Of a stretch of 21,243 bases of DNA, positions 1-6,773 are shown one piece after another. The notes under the pieces were generated by a model that was not told the origin of the DNA, did not search any database, and saw nothing but the letters and a program-made list of their open reading frames with translations. This DNA comes from Spirochaetia bacterium. Lineage in GTDB: Bacteria > Spirochaetota > Spirochaetia > Treponematales > Breznakiellaceae. The position numbers and the translations under genes were made by a program. Location of the stretch: contig BNUU01000029.1 in assembly GCA_025997595.1 (NCBI GenBank), forward strand, positions 1 to 21,243, given 5' to 3'. Position 1 is the first letter of the stretch. Every line of letters begins with the position of its first letter.

Positions 1-1826
1 GGTCTGTCGGTTTGACTGAAACCTATAATTACGCAATAGACAGCTGCCTTGCCTTTCGCCTCATTTTCCCATTTGAAAGTCTGGTGAGCAAAATTGATTT
101 TTATCCCTGATTTCTGCATCAATTCAGCCCATAAAACCGGAACCTGTTCACCTTGACAAATTGAGTTTGTGGAAACAAAGGCAACCTCAATTTGTGCCTC
201 CTGAATGTATTTAACCGCCTTTCCATACCAACAAGTTACATAGTCTAAAATTCCCGCATTTTTTATGCCCTCAAAAATAGTATTTACTTCCTTTCTTTGG
301 GCTGCGGTCATTATTTTTGATCCTAAAAATGGCGGGTTTCCTAAAATAAAGGACAGTTCCCTCTTTGATACTATGCTTTCCCAATCGACTGTTAATGCAT
401 TCTCGATAACAATAGCAGGAGAAGCGGTCAAGGGTAACCGGGCAATGTATTTACCAAAAGCCGCAGAAGCCTTGTTGTTCATGAGGTGGTCCATGAGCCA
501 CAGGGCGGTCTGGGCTATCCGGGCGGGAAATTCCTCAATTTCAATCCCGTAAAATTGATTTACGTTCACCCGGATCATTAATTCAATATCAAGAATTTGT
601 TCCAGTCCCAAGATTTCTTTTAGTACATCAATTTCCAGCAATCGCAATTCTCGGTAACTTACCACTAAGAAATTTCCGCAGCCACAGGCCGGGTCAAGAA
701 ATTTTAAACGGCATAGTTTGTCATGGAATAGTAAAAGGTTTTGTTTCCGCCATCCGGGAGTCTGGGCCTTTATTTTTTCAAATTCAGCCCTTAAATTGTC
801 CAAAAAAAGGGGTTTAATGAGTTTAAGAATATTGGTCTCGCTGGTGTAATGTTCCCCCAGGGCTCGGCGTTTTTCCTTGTCCTTTACACTCTGAAACATA
901 GCGCCGAAAATCTCCGGTTTTATCTGCCCCCAATCCAGAGCGCAGCACTTGATCAAGATCCGGCGCATATCGGAATTAAAGGCAGCGGTTTCCAGGCGTT
1001 CCGCAAAAAGGCCGCCGTTTATATAGCGGAACGCTTTTAACTGTTCATCAAGATTTTTCTGCCGATCCGGTTCATCCTTATTGAGGGTATCAAATATCAT
1101 GCCAAGGTGCAGAGCCAGATCCGACCCGTCAACACTGGTACGCTGCCTTATATACTCAAAAAACATTTTCCTTTTTCCAAAAATGCCGGTATCATCGGCA
1201 AAAAGACAAAACAGGAGCCGAACCAAATACATTTCTAATTCATGGCCGCTATAACCATTTTTTAACAAAGCATCGTGTAATTCCCCCATGTGTTCAGCTG
1301 CCTTGATGTCTACCGGGTCGGCTTCGGCAAGTTTAAAGTCCTTATACCCGGCCAAATCACTGAATAATTCTACATATTGGGGAAGTTCATTTAAGGTGAA
1401 GGAAACTGGAGCGCTGCCTTTTTCTAAATCGTAATATTCAAAGGTAACAAAATCACAAATAAGAATACCCACTGGAAGCTCCACGGGGGGCAAACTTTCA
1501 GCGTACTCTTTCGCTTGTTGGTAAGCTTTTGCAAGGTCTTTTCCGGGAGATTTCATTTCGATCATGATGTGGCCTTTCCAAAACAGGTCGATATAGCCCC
1601 GGTGACCACCAGAGATCCCACCGAATAGATCGGCCTGGCCGCCTATCTTTACCCGGCTTTCAAAGGCGGCGGCTACCTGTCTCCGGCTCACGCCAAAAAT
1701 ATTTAAGAAATCTGTCTGAAAGGTTTGGGCATCCGCTTCTTCCCTGGCGTGGGGGGCACTGTTTTGCCAATCGTTGACGAACTGATGCGCCCGGATTTTG
1801 ATTTCATTCCAGGATAAAATAGCCAT
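1..1826 (-). CDS. MmeI-like type IIL restriction-modification enzyme, C-terminus cut by window edge
   Basis: An uninterrupted minus-strand frame runs from ATG 1826 off the left edge (608 residues seen). MmeI-type enzymes fuse a nuclease, an adenine methylase and a target-recognition domain in one chain of about 900 residues, cutting about 20 bp from the site. Visible here: a PD-(D/E)XK nuclease motif with D80, E90 and K92, the same D-x9-E-x-K spacing as in MmeI; a helical spacer to about residue 340; methylase motif I (DPACGCGNF, about residue 379; the usual form is DPACGSGNF); and motif IV NPPF at about residue 496. The recognition domain lies outside the window, so specificity cannot be judged. 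No strong Shine-Dalgarno precedes the ATG. It is divergent from the XRE gene, whose operators lie between them. A methylase-only member is unlikely given the intact nuclease residues. Confidence 0.9.
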   Translation of the reverse strand, partial: MAILSWNEIKIRAHQFVNDWQNSAPHAREEADAQTFQTDFLNIFGVSRRQVAAAFESRVKIGGQADLFGGISGGHRGYIDLFWKGHIMIEMKSPGKDLAKAYQQAKEYAESLPPVELPVGILICDFVTFEYYDLEKGSAPVSFTLNELPQYVELFSDLAGYKDFKLAEADPVDIKAAEHMGELHDALLKNGYSGHELEMYLVRLLFCLFADDTGIFGKRKMFFEYIRQRTSVDGSDLALHLGMIFDTLNKDEPDRQKNLDEQLKAFRYINGGLFAERLETAAFNSDMRRILIKCCALDWGQIKPEIFGAMFQSVKDKEKRRALGEHYTSETNILKLIKPLFLDNLRAEFEKIKAQTPGWRKQNLLLFHDKLCRLKFLDPACGCGNFLVVSYRELRLLEIDVLKEILGLEQILDIELMIRVNVNQFYGIEIEEFPARIAQTALWLMDHLMNNKASAAFGKYIARLPLTASPAIVIENALTVDWESIVSKRELSFILGNPPFLGSKIMTAAQRKEVNTIFEGIKNAGILDYVTCWYGKAVKYIQEAQIEVAFVSTNSICQGEQVPVLWAELMQKSGIKINFAHQTFKWENEAKGKAAVYCVIIGFSQTDR

Positions 1827-1894
1827 AATTCTGTTCCATTTGGCACGGAATATGCCTTTAACATAAAACTAACCTTTATAGGCCCATACTATAT

Positions 1895-1909
1895 AACCCT
1901 ACTAGGGTT
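1895..1909. promoter_or_regulatory. Perfect palindrome, candidate operator O1 of the XRE regulator
   Basis: AACCCTA-C-TAGGGTT has two perfect 7-base arms around one central base. It lies between the divergent restriction gene and XRE gene, directly before the candidate -35 at 1910. The same half-site recurs at 1958-1964. XRE/controller proteins of restriction systems commonly bind such paired sites; which protein binds here is inferred. Confidence 0.6.
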
Positions 1910-1951
1910 TTGCCGTCCTGTCAATCTATTGGGATAATCTATTGGGATAAT
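1910..1951 (+). promoter_or_regulatory. Candidate promoter of the XRE gene, with a tandemly duplicated -10 region
   Basis: TTGCCG (1910-1915), a 17-base spacer and GATAAT (1933-1938) make a plausible sigma-70 promoter. The 13-base unit TCTATTGGGATAA occurs twice in tandem (1925-1937 and 1938-1950), giving a second GATAAT at 1946-1951. Either -10 would yield a short leader before ATG 1979. Confidence 0.45.
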
Positions 1952-1957
1952 CTAGGT

Positions 1958-1972
1958 AACCCTAGTAAGGAT
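1958..1972. promoter_or_regulatory. Imperfect palindrome, candidate operator O2
   Basis: AACCCTA-G-TAAGGAT repeats the left half of O1 exactly and the right half with two mismatches; the centres are 63 bases apart. It covers the Shine-Dalgarno (AAGGA, 1967-1971) of the XRE gene, so occupancy would be expected to shut off that gene. A strong and a weak site flanking the promoter would suit autoregulation (inference). Confidence 0.45.
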
Positions 1973-1978
1973 ATAATT

Positions 1979-2317
1979 ATGGGAGAATGGGATTTACGAA
2001 CCATTTTGAGCCAAAATATCAAGCTTTACCGTAATCACCACTCTTGGTCACAGGCTGATTTGGCGGAAAGGGCAGGTATTTCTATCAATTTTCTCAGTAA
2101 TATCGAACGGGGGAACAAATGGCCCTACCCAGAAACCTTAACCAACCTAGCTAAGGCTCTGGAAATCGAAGTTTTTGAACTTTTTAGGCCGGAAAAAACG
2201 GTTAATGACGATACAAAGACTTTGATGGACCGGCTTGTCCGGGATATATCGACATCCGTGAATAATTCCATAGAAAGTACCTACCGGCAGTACCACCAGG
2301 AAACAGAATCAAATTGA
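1979..2317 (+). CDS. XRE-family HTH regulator, likely controller protein of the restriction system
   Basis: A 112-residue protein dominated by a Cro/C1-type helix-turn-helix at about residues 10-65 (SQADLAERAGISINFLSNIERG is the core). It should bind DNA as a dimer and control transcription. The frame is open upstream to a TTG at 1910, but ATG 1979 has AAGGA seven bases before it and the upstream stretch is the promoter/operator region, so 1979 is chosen. It is divergent from the MmeI-like gene and flanked by two copies of AACCCTA, the arrangement of controller (C) proteins that delay restriction until methylation is complete. It is slightly longer than typical C proteins; the charged tail after residue 70 has no recognised domain. 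It could instead be the island's repressor. Confidence 0.85.
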   Translation: MGEWDLRTILSQNIKLYRNHHSWSQADLAERAGISINFLSNIERGNKWPYPETLTNLAKALEIEVFELFRPEKTVNDDTKTLMDRLVRDISTSVNNSIESTYRQYHQETESN

Positions 2318-2346
2318 TTATCTCATAGTGGCGGCTTTTGGATGGC

Positions 2347-3033
2347 CTATTCCCCCCGTAAATAGGCGGCGGTTCCTTTTATTCCCTTTCTCCTTTTTAT
2401 TTTTGCCTTGAAAGCTGCGGCCATAGCCCGCAAGAAGGGATCACGTTCAAACATATCCGGGAATAATAACGCTGAACATTCCATATAGATTTTGAATTCC
2501 TTATCCCGGTTCGGGAGAATGTAGACGGTCTTTGCTTGCGGTCCTATGTAGTTTATCCCGTCAATACACATGCGTTTTTTCCATGATAATTCACCAAGAG
2601 GGATTATTTCAAAGTCCCAAGTGTCGAATTCAACTGTTTGCCTTTTCCCTATTTTGATGATTTGCTTATAAGGGAACGTCCTGTAAAAATCGGCAATATC
2701 ATAAAACATTCTAATCCGGGCTAGGTTCCATATCCGCCAAACGATGGATGTAAGGTTATCCTCCACCGATGGAAGGATATTCTTTATAACTTCGGCTATG
2801 CGGGGTTTCTGCTTCAAAAGATATCCCTGCATAACGGCGTTTGTCTGTTTGTACCCGGCTCGGATTGCGGCGCGCCCGGCGTTTAAAAAGGCTTCTGATC
2901 CGGGATGTGTGTACCATGCAATAAACCGGGCTTCCTTTGGGGTAAAGTCCGGCCTAAAAGCGGACACGTCAAGCAAAGTCCCATCCGGTAGTGTGTCGGT
3001 CAGTTTTCTTACGATGTTTTTTTTCGGTGTCAT
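2347..3033 (-). CDS. Phage terminase small subunit-like protein (TerS)
   Basis: The 228-residue product has at residues 30-85 the pattern typical of phage small terminases: 'FTPKEARFIAWY', then 'AGRAAIRAGYKQ', then a segment ending 'KPRIAEVIK'. This is the DNA-recognition HTH part of the Terminase_2-like family, which selects pac/cos DNA for packaging. The remainder (90-228) is not recognised and ends in a basic tail. ATG 3033 follows GAGGA by five bases. TATAGT on the minus strand (3049-3054) could be its -10. No large terminase lies beside it, which in a satellite is expected because the helper phage supplies it. The family call rests on the N-terminal third only. Confidence 0.65.
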   Translation of the reverse strand: MTPKKNIVRKLTDTLPDGTLLDVSAFRPDFTPKEARFIAWYTHPGSEAFLNAGRAAIRAGYKQTNAVMQGYLLKQKPRIAEVIKNILPSVEDNLTSIVWRIWNLARIRMFYDIADFYRTFPYKQIIKIGKRQTVEFDTWDFEIIPLGELSWKKRMCIDGINYIGPQAKTVYILPNRDKEFKIYMECSALLFPDMFERDPFLRAMAAAFKAKIKRRKGIKGTAAYLRGE

Positions 3034-3071
3034 GGGTTTCCTCGAAAAACTATATGTTTTGGGGCTTTTGT

Positions 3072-3089
3072 GGAAGTTTCACTACTTCC
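3072..3089. repeat. Short inverted repeat GGAAGT-N6-ACTTCC before terS
   Basis: Six-base perfect arms (3072-3077 and 3084-3089) sit between the ATPase and terminase-like genes, just upstream of the candidate -10 for the latter. There is no U-tract on either strand, so an operator is likelier than a terminator. Confidence 0.35.
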
Positions 3090-3107
3090 CCTCTGTTGGG
3101 TTTAGTG

Positions 3108-3132
3108 GTTAAACTAGTTAAACTGGTTAAAC
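3108..3132. repeat. Three GTTAAAC repeats at 9-base spacing
   Basis: GTTAAAC occurs at 3108-3114, 3117-3123 and 3126-3132. The array spans the stop codon of the ATPase gene and the start of the ATPase-terS gap. Regularly spaced repeats beside a RepA-like gene suggest iterons of a replication origin or an operator; neither can be decided from sequence alone, and 9 bases is short for classical iterons. Confidence 0.5.
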
Positions 3133-4251
3133 ATTTCCGAATTTGCCCTCAACTTTATTAGTTTCAGAAATAGTCCATTGACCATATTCTGGGTTTTGTA
3201 CCTTCCCTTGTTTCAATAATTTTCCTAAAGCCCTGGAAACTGAAGGCTTGGATTTGTCCAGGGCTTTCGCAATATCGCCGGTAAACATGTACCGGGGTGC
3301 GGTTTCTTGCAATACCTCTAAAATCTTTTCCTGTTCCGGTGCCATCCGTTCCCGCCCCGGACCGGACTGGTTCAATATATCTTGAATATCATCATCTGTT
3401 GGATCTTCCCAGGATATATAGGGGGCTATGATACCTCCTATGTCCTTTGTTTGTATGGAGTATTGAAACCCACCGCCTCCCGGTCCCAGGTTGTTTTTCT
3501 GAGGAAGAAACAAACAGCGATCAGTAGTATTGTCCTTAGCAAATATCCATACTGATCGGGCTTTTGCGGTGAAGGCAATAGAACCACCTACCCTATAGGT
3601 TGCATTCCCCTGGCTCTTGTTTAAATGTTTTATGCCCACAATGGAAAACCGCTCTTTTTCAGCAAGTGAACAAATGCCATCCAAAACCGCCCGTACTTCC
3701 TCATTCCTGTTTGAATCCCCACCGGCAAGAAATCCATCCAGGGGATCAATAATCAATAAATGGAAATCATGTCCTTTTTCCCGTATCTGGTTTATGGCAT
3801 CCATGAAGGTAGATACTTTCAATAATGACATAGGTGTAATTTTCCCGTCCGGGGCGCGTTCCCCTTTTATTATGACTATCCGGGAAACATCCGCCCCCAG
3901 AGCATCCAGGCGGGGCCGTATAGTATCACCCGGATCATCTTCACTGCTTAAAATAATGGTATCCCCTATCATACAAGGGGAATCATCGGGGAAGGCTTTA
4001 CCCAGGGAAACCCGCGCTGCCAGATCCAGGGTTCCCTGGCTTTTCCCTAGCCCCGGATCTCCCGCATAGATAGTCAATTTTCCAATAGCTATGCGATTTT
4101 TCCATAACCAGTTTATAGGTTCCGCCTTTATGTCGGAAAAGGACTTTATAAGGGCGGTAGGTTCCTTTCTCTCTATTGCCGCCGCTCGCTTTGCCTTTGC
4201 CGCTTCTATCATAAATTCGTGAGGGGACATGTCTGCCATACTTTCAGCCAT
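3127..4251 (-). CDS. RepA-like AAA ATPase (replicative helicase/primase-associated)
   Basis: A 374-residue RecA-fold ATPase. Walker A is GDPGLGKS (residues 64-71), followed by 'SSEDDP' (103-108), typical of the AAA_25/RepA group, Walker B 'LLIIDP' (165-170) and a 'KHLNKS' motif (208-213). A winged-helix tail at about 305-362 ('TGDIAKALDKSKPSVSRALGKL') likely binds DNA. Such proteins are hexameric replicative helicases of plasmids, phages and islands, so the island probably can replicate. The frame extends up to 4302, but ATG 4251 has AAGGA seven bases upstream and is chosen. Its first eight bases overlap the end of the 57-aa ORF, indicating translational coupling. Confidence 0.85.
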   Translation of the reverse strand: MAESMADMSPHEFMIEAAKAKRAAAIERKEPTALIKSFSDIKAEPINWLWKNRIAIGKLTIYAGDPGLGKSQGTLDLAARVSLGKAFPDDSPCMIGDTIILSSEDDPGDTIRPRLDALGADVSRIVIIKGERAPDGKITPMSLLKVSTFMDAINQIREKGHDFHLLIIDPLDGFLAGGDSNRNEEVRAVLDGICSLAEKERFSIVGIKHLNKSQGNATYRVGGSIAFTAKARSVWIFAKDNTTDRCLFLPQKNNLGPGGGGFQYSIQTKDIGGIIAPYISWEDPTDDDIQDILNQSGPGRERMAPEQEKILEVLQETAPRYMFTGDIAKALDKSKPSVSRALGKLLKQGKVQNPEYGQWTISETNKVEGKFGNV

Positions 4252-4417
4252 TGCCGCTTCCTTTAATGTCCAGAAAACGAAACCTAAGACGGCATTGTGC
4301 ATACTTTCTAAGATCGTCCGCGGCGTTGCCTTTTATCCAGTAATGGGGTATAGTGGAGTTACCAGCTTTCCTATGACCCCCAAATTGCTCCTTCCGGGCT
4401 TGTTGGGGGCTTTTCAT
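4244..4417 (-). CDS. Small 57-residue ORF coupled to both neighbours, unknown function
   Basis: A short basic ORF (starts MKSPQQARKEQFGG, ends FLDIKGSGNG) begins at ATG 4417, overlapping the TGA of the HTH gene as ATGA. It ends at TGA 4244-4246, inside the first codons of the ATPase gene (ATGGCTGA). AAGGGG sits six bases before its start. These tight overlaps on both sides are the main evidence that it is translated. I do not recognise the sequence; it contains 'IPHYWIKGNAADDLRKYAQ', rich in aromatic and charged residues. It has no signal peptide, membrane segment or obvious motif. It may be a partner of the ATPase or only a coupling leader. Confidence 0.6.
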   Translation of the reverse strand: MKSPQQARKEQFGGHRKAGNSTIPHYWIKGNAADDLRKYAQCRLRFRFLDIKGSGNG

Positions 4418-4653
4418 TTTTTGCCCCTTAACAATATCCGATCAGCTGCTTCCGAGACTTCATAATCAGCGGAGTGTTTACCCCGGAAAACAAATGTTTC
4501 CAATTCTTCCTGCTTGAAAAATACCCGGCCCCCGGTAGGCTTGTAACACGGTATCTTGCCCAGGTGAATCAGTTTGTAAAGGTACGATGTTTTTAATCCT
4601 GTGAATTCAGCCGCTTCGGAAATACTAAGCGGCTTTTGTATGGTTTCTGTCAT
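4414..4653 (-). CDS. AlpA/excisionase-type helix-turn-helix protein
   Basis: A 79-residue protein with a MerR-like winged HTH at about residues 8-55: 'LSISEAAEFTGLKTSYLYKLI', then 'GKIPCYKPTGGRVFFKQEELETF'. This is the HTH_17 pattern shared by excisionases and AlpA-type activators. Proteins of this type bend DNA for excision or activate island genes; in Gram-negative PICIs an AlpA homologue sits beside the integrase. Start ATG 4653 follows GGGAGG by six bases. It is the first gene of a translationally coupled trio with the 57-aa ORF and the ATPase. A short tandem repeat (ATGCTTT/ATGCTTC) lies just upstream, near 4667-4680. Whether it is Xis or an activator cannot be read from the sequence. 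Confidence 0.8.
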   Translation of the reverse strand: MTETIQKPLSISEAAEFTGLKTSYLYKLIHLGKIPCYKPTGGRVFFKQEELETFVFRGKHSADYEVSEAADRILLRGKK

Positions 4654-4717
4654 AGAAAACCTCCCTTATGCTTTATGCTTCAAGGGTAGGTTTCTTTTAT
4701 TTTTTCTAAACCGCCGA

Positions 4718-5515
4718 TTAGCGCGTTTTATTGCGCTTTATTGCGTCTTGGGCGGTTCGTAGTTTATATGGAGAGCTGTCACGTTTAACAAAATATCTTA
4801 ATAACAGTCCCGGAGTAACATTTTCAATCCTGGTAGATAAAAATTCCGCAATATTATCTAGTTCGGTTAATGTGGTTTTTCCGTCCTTGTCAATATAGCC
4901 TTCTTTTATCAATTCTCCAATAAAACCTGGTGTAATTTCTGGATCTTGTGCTGCCGTCTTTCTTTCCCATTTCTCAAAGTATTGCAAAATTGCCGCTAGA
5001 TGTTCATTTGTTGTATTGGTATTTTCAGCTATCTGCATTAAAGTATTATTATTTCCCGCCTCACCATGCTTATCCAGAGGGTTCGCTACTTCTTTTTCGC
5101 AAGGCTGTGGATTATTCACATAGCTATTATCTGGTAAAGGTTTATAGAAAGCTCTGCCTTCCCGAAAGGCTTTTAACCTGTAATCAATATAAATGCTCTT
5201 AATATCGTTTTGAATTTCCCGAATTAAGTAATCAAATTGATTAAATACAAATTCGGTCGGGAAATCATATTCCACCCCGGCATTTAGCTTTACATTGATT
5301 GTTGTTTTTATTTCTTTCACATCATTGAGAAAATCTCGATATAAATAACATCTTTCTATATCGTCTAAGCCTTTTTTGAGACTTTCAAATCCATCATCTT
5401 TGATAAAGTCATCATCAGAGCCTATAAACCTATTCTTATAAGACATGTTTGTGTGGCAGCCATAGGCGATAAATTCAACTTCTAAATCTCCATATTTTTC
5501 AGTTTCCAGTCCCAT
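4718..5515 (-). CDS. Unrecognised island protein, 265 residues
   Basis: I do not recognise this family with confidence. It is soluble, acidic in the first 60 residues, and has a low-complexity hinge at about 127-155 ('KPLPDNSYVNNPQPCEKE', 'GEAGNNNT'). A probable helix or coiled coil follows at 155-187, and the C-terminal domain (195-265) contains 'IGELIKEGYIDKDGKTT' and ends in a basic tail. That last part has a loose resemblance to the C-terminus of RteC-type excision regulators of Bacteroidetes elements, which I treat as a hint only. The start at 5515 has AAGGGGG five bases upstream. The gene lies nine bases after the integrase stop, so the two are very likely co-transcribed, which suggests a role in integration, excision or island control. 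Confidence 0.7.
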   Translation of the reverse strand: MGLETEKYGDLEVEFIAYGCHTNMSYKNRFIGSDDDFIKDDGFESLKKGLDDIERCYLYRDFLNDVKEIKTTINVKLNAGVEYDFPTEFVFNQFDYLIREIQNDIKSIYIDYRLKAFREGRAFYKPLPDNSYVNNPQPCEKEVANPLDKHGEAGNNNTLMQIAENTNTTNEHLAAILQYFEKWERKTAAQDPEITPGFIGELIKEGYIDKDGKTTLTELDNIAEFLSTRIENVTPGLLLRYFVKRDSSPYKLRTAQDAIKRNKTR

Positions 5516-5524
5516 ACATCCCCC

Positions 5525-6613
5525 TTACTCAATCTCAATTTTGGGTAGACCATTCACCGCTTGCTTTTTGACCTTATCGGTACTTTGGGCATATTTCATA
5601 GTTACCTGTACCCCGCTATGCCCCAGTAGGCGGCTTACCGTTGCTACATCCGCCCCACCCTCAAGTAATAAGGTCGCATTGGTTCGGCGGGCCGTGTGCC
5701 ACCCTATTTTTTTGGTTATACCGGCTGCGGTGGCCCACTTCAAAAGAGTTTTATTTGTATCGGTCCCGGTTTCCGCAAGCAAGGGGAATACCGGCATGTC
5801 ATGGTGGGCTATATCCGGCGTTTTGATTATTTCCATGGCCGCATCGGTCAAGGGTACAAAAACAATCCGTCCCGTTTTTTCCTGGATTTTCTGGATCTGC
5901 TGTTTAGTTCGGGATACCTGCCCCCAGGTCAGAGACCGGAGATCAGAAATCCGTAATCCTGTCAGACAAGCAAATACAAATGCCCTTTTAATTTCCAGTC
6001 CCAGGTCTCCTTTAAGGGGTGTCGCGGCCAGAATTTGCAATTCTGTTTCATCAAGGTAATCCATTATTTTTTCCGGGACCGTAATTCCCTTTATGGTTTC
6101 TGAAGGGTCATGGCTGATAAGCCTATCCCGTACCGCCAGGGCCAGGACTTGTCCCAGAGCTTTGAACATGTGGCTTTGGGTTCGTTTTGAAATAATGCGG
6201 GGATTTTCGTTCTCTTTAGCGTTGGTCCGCTGGGGGACCGGGCAGGTTGCAAGGTGTTTTTTAAAGCCGTCTATCCACTGGGGGGTAATAGCCTTTACCT
6301 GAATTCCACTGTCATACCCTTCAATGTACTTTATGAGCCGGTAGATGTGTTCCCCGGTTCCCCTGCCTTCGGCTTGTTCCTTAACATAGGCAAGCAGGGT
6401 TTTCTTGCCCTCGATAGTGTTCAGGAGGCCGTTTTGCTGCTCCACAAGCTGCTGCTCTCTTTTTTGCCTGATGGCCTCGGCAATTCGCCGGGCTTCCCGG
6501 TTACCTTCCCGGTCAGGGCCGATGCTAAGTCCCAAGGCTTCCCAATTTCGCCGCCCGTTTTGGTAAATATCCAGGTACAAATGGCCTTTTTTCTCCCTTA
6601 CATTAACACCCAT
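5525..6613 (-). CDS. Tyrosine recombinase (site-specific integrase)
   Basis: A 362-residue integrase of normal length that joins the island to the chromosome. The N-terminal arm-binding domain (about 1-60) starts 'VREKKGHLYLDIYQNGRRNWEALG', the core-binding SAM-like domain spans about 75-175, and the catalytic domain follows. Catalytic residues are all present: R221 ('TGLRISDL'), K246 ('EKTGR'), H306 and R309 ('WHTARR'), H332 ('LLGHSG') and nucleophile Y341. The architecture resembles Bacteroidetes-type element integrases (Arm-DNA-bind_5/Phage_int_SAM_5). ATG 6613 follows GGGG by about five bases. It reads away from the tRNA-Cys, which is 160 bases upstream and is the probable target. Nothing suggests inactivation. 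Confidence 0.95.
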   Translation of the reverse strand: MGVNVREKKGHLYLDIYQNGRRNWEALGLSIGPDREGNREARRIAEAIRQKREQQLVEQQNGLLNTIEGKKTLLAYVKEQAEGRGTGEHIYRLIKYIEGYDSGIQVKAITPQWIDGFKKHLATCPVPQRTNAKENENPRIISKRTQSHMFKALGQVLALAVRDRLISHDPSETIKGITVPEKIMDYLDETELQILAATPLKGDLGLEIKRAFVFACLTGLRISDLRSLTWGQVSRTKQQIQKIQEKTGRIVFVPLTDAAMEIIKTPDIAHHDMPVFPLLAETGTDTNKTLLKWATAAGITKKIGWHTARRTNATLLLEGGADVATVSRLLGHSGVQVTMKYAQSTDKVKKQAVNGLPKIEIE

Positions 6614-6638
6614 TTTTTCCCCACATTGATCAAAATTC

Positions 6639-6742
6639 AGTTCTACAATAGTTCTACAACAGGTGGTAAAAAAAGGTCAAGTAAGGGAAATAAAAAGAAA
6701 AACAGCCAAAATCAATAAATTGTGTAATTCCTTATTCTACAA
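6639..6742. repeat. Repeated TTCTACAA sites between integrase and tRNA-Cys, candidate arm-type sites
   Basis: AGTTCTACAA occurs at 6639-6648 and again at 6650-6659 (11-base period, one helical turn), with a third core TTCTACAA at 6735-6742. Direct repeats in the attachment region are typical binding sites for the integrase N-terminal domain. The first two also overlap a candidate integrase promoter. Confidence 0.45.
6651..6680 (-). promoter_or_regulatory. Candidate integrase promoter
   Basis: On the minus strand TTGACC (6675-6680) and TAGAAC (6651-6656) are separated by 18 bases, with a leader of about 35 bases before ATG 6613. The -10 falls inside one TTCTACAA repeat, so integrase binding could repress its own gene. 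It is a weak match. Confidence 0.3.
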
Positions 6743-6773
6743 AGAAATAGCCAACAAAGTAAAAAGAAAACTA

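Larger units (their letters stand above)
1..6773. mobile_element. Integrated island next to tRNA-Cys, PICI/satellite-like (left end not in window)
   Basis: The island abuts the 3' end of the tRNA-Cys gene, and its tyrosine integrase is the first gene inside, the classic layout of tRNA-targeted integration. Genes in order from the tRNA: integrase, unknown 265-aa protein, AlpA/excisionase-like HTH, 57-aa ORF, RepA-like ATPase, terminase small-subunit-like protein, then an XRE regulator and an MmeI-like restriction-methylase. No capsid, portal, tail or large terminase gene is seen here. Base composition is visibly more AT-rich than after 6900. Integrase plus AlpA plus Rep plus TerS is typical of phage-inducible chromosomal islands; that reading is inference. 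The left attachment site was not found, so the island extends past position 1. A degenerate prophage or integrative plasmid remains possible. Confidence 0.7.

Noticed and set aside
902..912. GCGCCGAAAAT as a possible second copy of the tRNA-Cys 3' end (attL)
   Set aside because: Only about eight bases match and they fall inside the MmeI-like coding frame; a real att repeat would be longer.
265..1040. Two plus-strand frames of 95 and 63 codons
   Set aside because: Both are antisense to the MmeI-like gene, whose minus-strand frame is open for all 608 codons and carries the nuclease and methylase motifs.
1910..1978. Extension of the XRE protein to a TTG start at 1910
   Set aside because: This stretch contains the promoter, tandem repeat and operator; ATG 1979 has a proper Shine-Dalgarno.
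3108..3132. The GTTAAAC array as a CRISPR or minisatellite
   Set aside because: Units of 7 bases with 2-base gaps are far too short for CRISPR repeats and spacers, and there are only three.
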